From NCBI GenBank assembly GCA_910586535.1, contig CAJUHS010000030.1, positions 1 to 19,628 on the forward strand: DNA of 19,628 bases. Reading direction: 5' to 3'. The notes beneath the pieces were generated by a model, which saw only the letters and a list, made by a program, of their open reading frames with translations, had not been told where the DNA came from and ran no database searches. Source of the stretch: an uncultured Oscillospiraceae bacterium (GTDB lineage Bacteria; Bacillota; Clostridia; Oscillospirales; Ruminococcaceae). Each line of letters begins with the position of its first letter. Within the stretch, counting starts at the first letter, position 1. Shown here one piece after another: positions 14,652 to 19,628 of this stretch. Position numbers and translations under genes: made by a program.

Positions 14652-14682
14652 CACCTCCAACTCAGCTTGCGGATTGGAGGTG
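14652..14682 (+). promoter_or_regulatory. Hairpin that encloses the ribosome binding site of the XRE gene
   Basis: CACCTCCAA (14652-14660) pairs perfectly with TTGGAGGTG (14674-14682) around a 13-base loop. The right arm contains the GGAGGTG ribosome binding site of the ATG at 14689, so a folded leader would hide it. The nearest -10-like box upstream is TATAAT around 14612. Confidence 0.55.
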
Positions 14683-14688
14683 AGAACT

Positions 14689-15046
14689 ATGGGATTGAAC
14701 TACGAAAGAATAGAAAAAATAATCAAAGCAGTTCGAATTGAACGTGGATTATCTCAGGCAGATTTGGCTGAACACGCTGATTTGTCAGTTCCTTATATCA
14801 GCCATATTGAAACAGGCAGAAGCAAGGCAAGCTTTGAAACAATCATAAATATAGCCGACGCTCTGAATGTTACGGTTGACAGACTTTTGTGCGGCAATAT
14901 GCAGAACAGCGGTGATTACTCTCCTGAATTACGAGAACTATTTTCCTTGCAGTACATATGAAAAATCGATTATATTCGATACAGCGAATTCGGTAAAAAA
15001 GAGCTTGCGTATGAACAAGGAACTGCTATTCAAGAAAAGATTCTGA
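14689..15046 (+). pseudogene. XRE-family transcriptional regulator with a 3' frameshift
   Basis: ATG 14689 follows GGAGGTG at ideal spacing; the in-frame TTG at 14674 lies inside the binding site and is not used. Residues 5-70 are a clear XRE domain (IIKAVRIERGLSQADLAEHADLS, YISHIETGRSKASFETI). The original frame ends at TGA 14959-14961 after 90 residues. The +1 frame from about 14945 reads CSTYEKSIIFDTANSVKKSL to TGA at 15044-15046, which is the usual C-terminal helix of these small regulators. One extra T in the T4 run 14941-14944 explains the break. The DNA-binding part is complete, so partial function is possible. It diverges from the recombinase and may have controlled it. Confidence 0.75.
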
Positions 15047-15199
15047 TTACGACTTGTCAAGTGTTATCTTATTTTTATGGCGTGCTATATTTTTATAACA
15101 GTTTTTTTACTTTGAGCAAACAATTTCAACAACTGTGTATTATATTAACCGGTTCAACTTGTAACAATGTACAAATTATGATAAAAAATTAACTTATTA

Positions 15200-15228
15200 T
15201 TGACAAATATTCGTTTGTGTGTTATTAT
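15200..15228 (+). promoter_or_regulatory. Strong promoter ahead of the secretion region
   Basis: TTGACA at 15200-15205 (perfect -35), a 17-base spacer and TATTAT at 15223-15228. The 15047-15199 stretch before it contains no gene; it is AT-rich with a small AACCGGTT palindrome and a TTGTA/TACAA inverted repeat that could be operators. This is the best promoter seen upstream of the type I secretion genes. Confidence 0.75.
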
Positions 15229-15247
15229 TTTAACGGGGTGATATAAA

Positions 15248-15604
15248 TTGGCGCATACGATTTTATTAAACTTTCTTGTCACGGCGCTTGTCTTAATATT
15301 GATATCAAGAAAGCGTTTCTCCTTTATCAAAGCAAGGTACGGCGGTCAGGGTGTAAAATATAAAGCATGTAATATTTTGCGGAATAATAGCAGTTTCGGC
15401 TGTTCCTGTGGTTTTTCTGACATTTAACGAGTTCCTTATGCTTACAGCCGTTGTTTTGATAGCTTACTTTTCAGAAAAAAGTTTTTTGCATTTTCCCAAA
15501 AAACTTTGTCGAAAAAGAACGGAAAAATTAAGCTTGCGGGAAGCATTGATGCGGCGGTATTTGTTTTATGGTTCGGACTCGCTATCATAATTATTAAAAA
15601 TTGA
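15248..15604 (+). pseudogene. Small membrane protein, reading frame broken by two compensating shifts
   Basis: GGGGTG lies seven bases before a TTG start. Read with two frame changes, the region encodes about 118 residues with three hydrophobic segments: LLNFLVTALVLILI, then IFCGIIAVSAVPVVFLTF with LMLTAVVLIAYF in the +1 frame, then DAAVFVLWFGLAIIIIKN back in the first frame, ending at TGA 15602-15604. The shifts fit one extra base at the A4 run 15355-15358 and one missing base at the A6 run 15475-15480. Each segment is good membrane protein only in its own frame, so a single gene is more likely than overlapping ORFs. No family is recognised. It lies under the strong promoter and 46 bases ahead of the ABC transporter. 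Confidence 0.55.
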
Positions 15605-15631
15605 CCTTCGCTTTTACGGCGAAGGTCAATT
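15599..15631. terminator. Hairpin between the membrane-protein gene and the secretion genes
   Basis: A 13-bp perfect stem (15599-15611 with 15619-15631) has a seven-base loop. The plus strand lacks a T run after it (TCATAAAAGG), so on that strand it may be a weak terminator or an mRNA-stabilising or attenuating structure. The minus strand has a better T tract, though no minus gene is seen. It separates the 15248 gene from the transporter without stopping them being one operon. Confidence 0.45.
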
Positions 15632-15650
15632 CATAAAAGGATGTGTTTAA

Positions 15651-17786
15651 ATGGTTGCAGCAGCCGAAAGTGAACAATTAAAGCCGGACTTCGGTCTTCA
15701 ATGCCTTATGACTATCGCGGCATATTACAGGATCCCAGCGGACGCTAAAAATATTATACACCTGTTGGTCATGGAGGGAAAAACATTTTCCGATCCTGAC
15801 CTGATACGCGGAGCAAAGCTTTTAAAGATCAAAGCGAAAGCCGCTGTAATTGTCCCCCAGAAGCTTCTAAAAATGACATTTCCCGCCATGCTTAAAACAA
15901 CAGACGGGTATTTTCTGATCCTCAAAGCAGACTCTGATAAATGCCTTATTGTAACGGAAGAAAACAGCGCTCCGAAAATAATTTCAATGGAAAAGCTTTG
16001 CGAAATTTGGCATGGCGAGATACTTCTTTTTATTCCGCGAATGATGAGCAGCCGCGATATAAAATTCGGATTTAAGTGGTTTATTCCAACAATAATCAAA
16101 TACAAGGCTCCGCTTATTGAGGTGCTTTTCGCCGCACTTTTTATGCAGATTCTTGCGTTGCTTTCCCCTCTTATTACTCAGTCGGTAATTGATAAAGTTC
16201 TTGTACATAACAGTCTTTCAACTCTTGACGTGCTTGCAATAGGTCTTTTGCTTATTGCGGTTTTTGAAACAATTCTTTCTGTTGCAAGAAATTATATTTT
16301 TACGCATACTGCAAGCAAGATAGACGTTATTCTAAGCTGTAGACTTTTTAACCACCTATTTAGATTGCCAATGAGATATTTTGAAACTCGGCGTATTGGG
16401 GATACGGTCGCAAGAGTTCGGGAACTTGAAAATATACGCCGTTTTCTTACAGGCGTACCTATGACTACATTGCTTGACGCGCTGTTTATAATAGTGTACA
16501 TAATTGTAATGCTTTTTTACAGTACAAAGCTTACTTTAGTAACTATTGTCTCTATCCCTATACTTGCGCTGATTTCAGCATTGGTAACACCTGTTCTGAA
16601 ATCCCGTTTGGACGAAAAATTCAACTGCGGGGCTGAGTCCCAGTCCTACCTTGTGGAGGCTGTCACTGGAGTTCAGACGATAAAATCATTTGCCATTGAG
16701 CCTACTGTTCAGAAAAAATGGGAGGGACTCCTCGCAAACTACACAAAAGCAGGCTTTAAAACCTCTATTCTTTCGGGTAACGCAGGGGCGGCCGCACAGC
16801 TTGTCCAAAAAATTTTCGATCTTGCAATTTTGTGGCTTGGCGCGCGGCTTGTAATTGCCGGGCAGCTTACGGTAGGTCAGCTTGTGGCGTTCCGTATGCT
16901 TGCGGGACGCGTCAGTTCCCCTGTTTTGCGGCTTGTCCAAATGTGGCAGGATTTTCAGCAAACCTCCATTTCCGTTCAAAGGCTGGGAGATATTTTTAAC
17001 ACCAAGCCCGAGCCTACTATGGATAATTCCAAAACAAGACTTCCCGCAATACGCGGAGATATACGCTTTGATAAGGTCTCGTTCCGATACCGCACAGACG
17101 GCGCTGAGGTAATAAAAAATATGTCTTTTGGAATACGCCCGAATACGGTAGTGGGAATCGTCGGCAGGAGCGGTTCTGGGAAAAGTACAATTTCAAAGCT
17201 TATTCAGAGGCTCTACATTCCCGAATCGGGAAAAATTCTTATCGACGGAGTCGATCTGTCTCTTGCAGATCCCAACTGGCTGAGGACTCAGATTGGCGTT
17301 GTTTTGCAGGAAAATTTTCTTTTTAACGCTTCTGTACGAGAAAATATTGCCTTGCAAAATCCCGCCGCAAGTATGGATGAAATAATCCGCGCCGCCAAAA
17401 TCGCGGGAGCGCATGAATTTATTCTCGAACTCAGCGAGGGCTATGACACAATGGTTGGAGAAAAAGGAACCGGACTTTCAGGCGGTCAGAAACAGCGTAT
17501 CGCTATTGCAAGAGCGCTGCTGACAAATCCTAAAATTCTAATTTTTGACGAAGCTACTTCCGCGCTGGATTACGAATCGGAAAGTATAATTCAGCAAAAT
17601 TTAAAGGAAATTTGCAAGGGCAGAACGGTACTTATAATAGCCCACAGGCTTTCCACTTTAAAGGACGCCGATTTGATAATGGTGATAGAAAGAGGTCAGC
17701 TGGCGGAGTACGGTTCAAAGGAAAAGCTGATTGAAGCAAAGGGACTGTATCATCATCTGCTTTCTCAGCAGCAAAATGCGAGGTGA
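15651..17786 (+). CDS. Type I secretion ABC transporter (HlyB family)
   Basis: 711 residues in the standard three-part layout. Residues about 8-130 are a C39-peptidase-like domain, but where bacteriocin exporters have Asp-Cys-Gly this protein has Asp13-Phe14-Gly15 (PDFGLQCL). It thus lacks the protease cysteine, like HlyB, and should bind rather than cut its substrate. Residues about 150-440 are the membrane domain (LFMQILALLSPLITQSVIDKV). The ATPase has Walker A GRSGSGKST near 505, Q-loop, signature LSGGQKQRIAIARA near 609, Walker B ILIFDEATSALD and H-loop IIAHRLS. With HlyD it should push an unfolded protein out using ATP. AAAGGATG precedes the ATG. HlyD starts four bases after its stop. 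No RTX substrate is in the window. Confidence 0.92.
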   Translation: MVAAAESEQLKPDFGLQCLMTIAAYYRIPADAKNIIHLLVMEGKTFSDPDLIRGAKLLKIKAKAAVIVPQKLLKMTFPAMLKTTDGYFLILKADSDKCLIVTEENSAPKIISMEKLCEIWHGEILLFIPRMMSSRDIKFGFKWFIPTIIKYKAPLIEVLFAALFMQILALLSPLITQSVIDKVLVHNSLSTLDVLAIGLLLIAVFETILSVARNYIFTHTASKIDVILSCRLFNHLFRLPMRYFETRRIGDTVARVRELENIRRFLTGVPMTTLLDALFIIVYIIVMLFYSTKLTLVTIVSIPILALISALVTPVLKSRLDEKFNCGAESQSYLVEAVTGVQTIKSFAIEPTVQKKWEGLLANYTKAGFKTSILSGNAGAAAQLVQKIFDLAILWLGARLVIAGQLTVGQLVAFRMLAGRVSSPVLRLVQMWQDFQQTSISVQRLGDIFNTKPEPTMDNSKTRLPAIRGDIRFDKVSFRYRTDGAEVIKNMSFGIRPNTVVGIVGRSGSGKSTISKLIQRLYIPESGKILIDGVDLSLADPNWLRTQIGVVLQENFLFNASVRENIALQNPAASMDEIIRAAKIAGAHEFILELSEGYDTMVGEKGTGLSGGQKQRIAIARALLTNPKILIFDEATSALDYESESIIQQNLKEICKGRTVLIIAHRLSTLKDADLIMVIERGQLAEYGSKEKLIEAKGLYHHLLSQQQNAR

Positions 17787-17790
17787 TAAA

Positions 17791-19320
17791 ATGCTTGAAA
17801 AAATAAAACAAAAATATGATAAAAAGCTTGAAACCGATTTTCTTTCGGAGGCTCTCGAAATTGTGGAAAAGCCCGCCTCCCCGCTTGGACATTTTGTTAT
17901 ATGGACAACAATTGCAATAGTCGTTGCCGCAGTTATCTGGTCGTTTTGCGGAAAAATGGACGAGGTGGCGATTGCTTCCGCAAGAATTGTTCCAAAGGAC
18001 GGCGTACAGGTGGTTCAGCCTTTATATGAGAGCGTTGTTACCGACATTCTTGTGGAGGAGGGAGAATTTGTCCGAAAGGGTCAGGAGCTTATTATTCTTG
18101 ATTCCACGGCGGAGGAAATAGGAATGGAAAATTCCGAAGCAAAAATAAATGAGCTTAAATTGCAGAACGATCTTATATCGCTGCTGCTGAAAAAATCCGA
18201 TATTACGGATTATGCCGAAAAAAACAGCATTTTCGATGAAAACGAAATTCAGGTAATAAGGCTCATGATATCCATGCAGAATGAAAATAAGCTTGCGGTA
18301 AGCCAATATGAATCCCAGCGCAGCCAATATGAAAAGCAGCTTGAAATTGAAAATAATACTCTTGAAAAATTAAACGGCGATCTTTCCGCCCTGCAAAAGC
18401 AAAAGGCTGAAGCAAGCGAACTGTACAGCGGCAGTACTCCGGAAAATCAGGCTCTTGAAAATTACAAACTCCAGCTTGAAAATGCAGAAAAAGAAGTCGA
18501 GGAATACAAAAAGCTTTATGAAATCGGCGCGGCTGCAAAATATCAGCTTGAAGAAAAACAGGCAGCTCTTGACGAAATAAAAAAGCAGTATGAGCTTCAG
18601 CAAGTCCGAGCGGAGCACGAGTCGGCGGGAAATTCCGCAGAAATCTCTGAATTGCAAAGAGAAATTGATTTGCTGAAAAAGGACATCTCGGCGCAGGAAA
18701 AATCCGTTGAAAAGCAGGAGGAACTGCTGTCACAGTCAGAAACGGCAATCGAGTCCGCAAATGCCGAATTTGAACAGTCGCTGACAAATATGCTTGTTTC
18801 AAATAATCAGTCAATTATTGATTACGAATCGGATCTAAAGCTCAGGGAACAGACGAATAAGTCACAGGTACTTACAGCTCCGGTGGACGGAACGGTTCAA
18901 ACGGTAGCAGTAACAACCGTGGGCGGCGTGGTAACCTCAGCTCAGCCGGTAGTTTCGATAGTCCCGCAAAATGCCGAGCTTATTGTTGAAGCCGACGTGC
19001 TTAATCAAGACATCGGTTATGTTTTTGAAGGACAGGAGGTTTCCGTTAAACTCGATACGTTTTCATTCCAGAAATACGGAACAGTCGACGGAAAAATTAT
19101 TTATGTAAGTCCCTCTGCCGTTGAGGACGAACGAAAGGGTCTTGTGTATAAAATAAAGGTTTCGGTTGACAGAAACAGTTTTAATATTAACGGAAACGAT
19201 GTTCCGATCTCGTCGGGAATGAGCGGTACTGCGGAAATAAAGCTTGAGGAACGAAAAATTATTGAGTTTTTCCTTGAACCTATTTTTGAATATTTTGACG
19301 ATAGCTTGAAGGTGAGATAA
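17791..19320 (+). CDS. HlyD-type type I secretion adaptor (membrane fusion protein)
   Basis: 509 residues from ATG 17791, which has GAGGTG seven bases ahead and follows the transporter stop by four. Residues 10-32 hold the family's entry motif (DFLSEALEIVEKPASPLGHF), 33-50 the single membrane helix, then a lipoyl-like half (VVQPLYESVVTDILVEEGE). Residues about 110-350 are a long Glu/Lys/Gln-rich coiled coil. The second half closes with TAPVDGTVQTVAVTTVGGVV, NQDIGYVFEGQEVSVKL, VSPSAVEDERKGLVY and ISSGMSGTAEIKL, which follow the Gram-negative HlyD pattern block by block. In known systems it links the ABC pump to TolC. Here no outer membrane is expected, so what its coiled coil docks to is open. 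The frame is intact, unlike the genes just upstream. Confidence 0.93.
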   Translation: MLEKIKQKYDKKLETDFLSEALEIVEKPASPLGHFVIWTTIAIVVAAVIWSFCGKMDEVAIASARIVPKDGVQVVQPLYESVVTDILVEEGEFVRKGQELIILDSTAEEIGMENSEAKINELKLQNDLISLLLKKSDITDYAEKNSIFDENEIQVIRLMISMQNENKLAVSQYESQRSQYEKQLEIENNTLEKLNGDLSALQKQKAEASELYSGSTPENQALENYKLQLENAEKEVEEYKKLYEIGAAAKYQLEEKQAALDEIKKQYELQQVRAEHESAGNSAEISELQREIDLLKKDISAQEKSVEKQEELLSQSETAIESANAEFEQSLTNMLVSNNQSIIDYESDLKLREQTNKSQVLTAPVDGTVQTVAVTTVGGVVTSAQPVVSIVPQNAELIVEADVLNQDIGYVFEGQEVSVKLDTFSFQKYGTVDGKIIYVSPSAVEDERKGLVYKIKVSVDRNSFNINGNDVPISSGMSGTAEIKLEERKIIEFFLEPIFEYFDDSLKVR

Positions 19321-19321
19321 A

Positions 19322-19628
19322 ATGAAAATTAAACGTATAGCTGCCATAATTATTTTAATTTTAGTTTTTATATCTGTAGGAGGTACGGTATATGCGGAGC
19401 CGCCGAAAGAAAATACTACTGCGGAAAGCTTAACTGATAAATTATATTGTGATTTTATTGAATATAAAGAAATTGAATTAAATGATAAAAAGACTAAGCT
19501 TGACGATTATACAGTAAAAAAATATCTTGATGAAACAGAGAGGCAGGTCGAATCTAATGATAAAAGTATAGAACAGGCAAAGACAAAATTAAATTCATCT
19601 GATATTACAAATGAAGAAAGAAATCAAT
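19322..19628 (+). CDS. Exported protein of the secretion operon, partial
   Basis: ATG 19322 begins one base after the HlyD stop, with AAGGTGAG ahead, so it is translationally coupled. 102 codons are present before the window ends. Residues 1-25 are a signal peptide (basic start, hydrophobic core, cleavage after VYA). The rest is charged and helical, with KKYLDETERQVESNDKSIEQA as its most structured stretch. The SNDKSIEQAKTKL pattern recalls the first coiled-coil helix of TolC-family proteins, and the secretion context would fit such a partner. A foldase of the SurA/PrsA kind is the main alternative. The visible part is too short to decide. Confidence 0.7.
   Translation, partial: MKIKRIAAIIILILVFISVGGTVYAEPPKENTTAESLTDKLYCDFIEYKEIELNDKKTKLDDYTVKKYLDETERQVESNDKSIEQAKTKLNSSDITNEERNQ

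Noticed and set aside
15651..16050. Active C39 bacteriocin-processing peptidase
   Set aside because: The catalytic cysteine position holds Phe14. Cys18 is in the wrong place, so leader cleavage is not expected.
16105..19347. Many minus-strand open frames opposite the secretion genes
   Set aside because: They are shadows of the transporter and adaptor genes, without ribosome binding sites or recognisable motifs.

Overview
The window looks like low-GC Firmicute DNA, most likely a Ruminococcus-like gut Clostridia (Oscillospiraceae). The pointers are secreted wall hydrolases with a beta-trefoil C-terminus, XRE-family regulators, AGGAGG ribosome binding sites, a serine recombinase of the Clostridia mobile-element type, and a kinase with a BspA-like leucine-rich tail. 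The genus is inferred. No rRNA, tRNA or CRISPR array was found.

Layout. (1) 1-2.05 kb is the remains of a mobilizable element: two strong hairpin terminators, a mobC-like gene stopped by a nonsense codon, a structured intergenic region that may be an oriT, and a regulator with three HTH-like segments behind a near-consensus promoter and three operator-like sites. (2) 2.2-10.4 kb is a cell-surface region. A GH25 lysozyme and a CHAP amidase/endopeptidase, both on the minus strand, share the same C-terminal trefoil domain. Between them lie a small membrane protein, a complete IS5-like element (4708-5848, TTAA target duplication), and a 905-residue subtilisin-like lipoprotein ending in a C-type lectin domain. 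The IS sits inside the first codons of that protease and supplies a replacement in-frame start.

(3) 10.5-15.6 kb is a decayed mosaic. It holds an HTH gene with an internal duplication and a frameshift, a Ser/Thr kinase with a broken leucine-rich tail, fragments of two exported-protein genes, a truncated serine recombinase, an XRE regulator whose ribosome binding site lies in a hairpin and whose 3' end is frameshifted, and a small membrane-protein gene with two compensating frameshifts. Five of the breaks are single-base changes in homopolymer runs, so either real decay or uncorrected read errors must be considered.

(4) 15.65-19.63 kb is an intact, tightly packed operon for an HlyB/HlyD-type type I secretion system: an ABC transporter with a cysteine-less C39-like domain, an HlyD adaptor, and a third exported protein running off the window. 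This is striking in an apparently single-membrane organism, and it is the most interesting intact system here. No substrate gene is visible inside the window.
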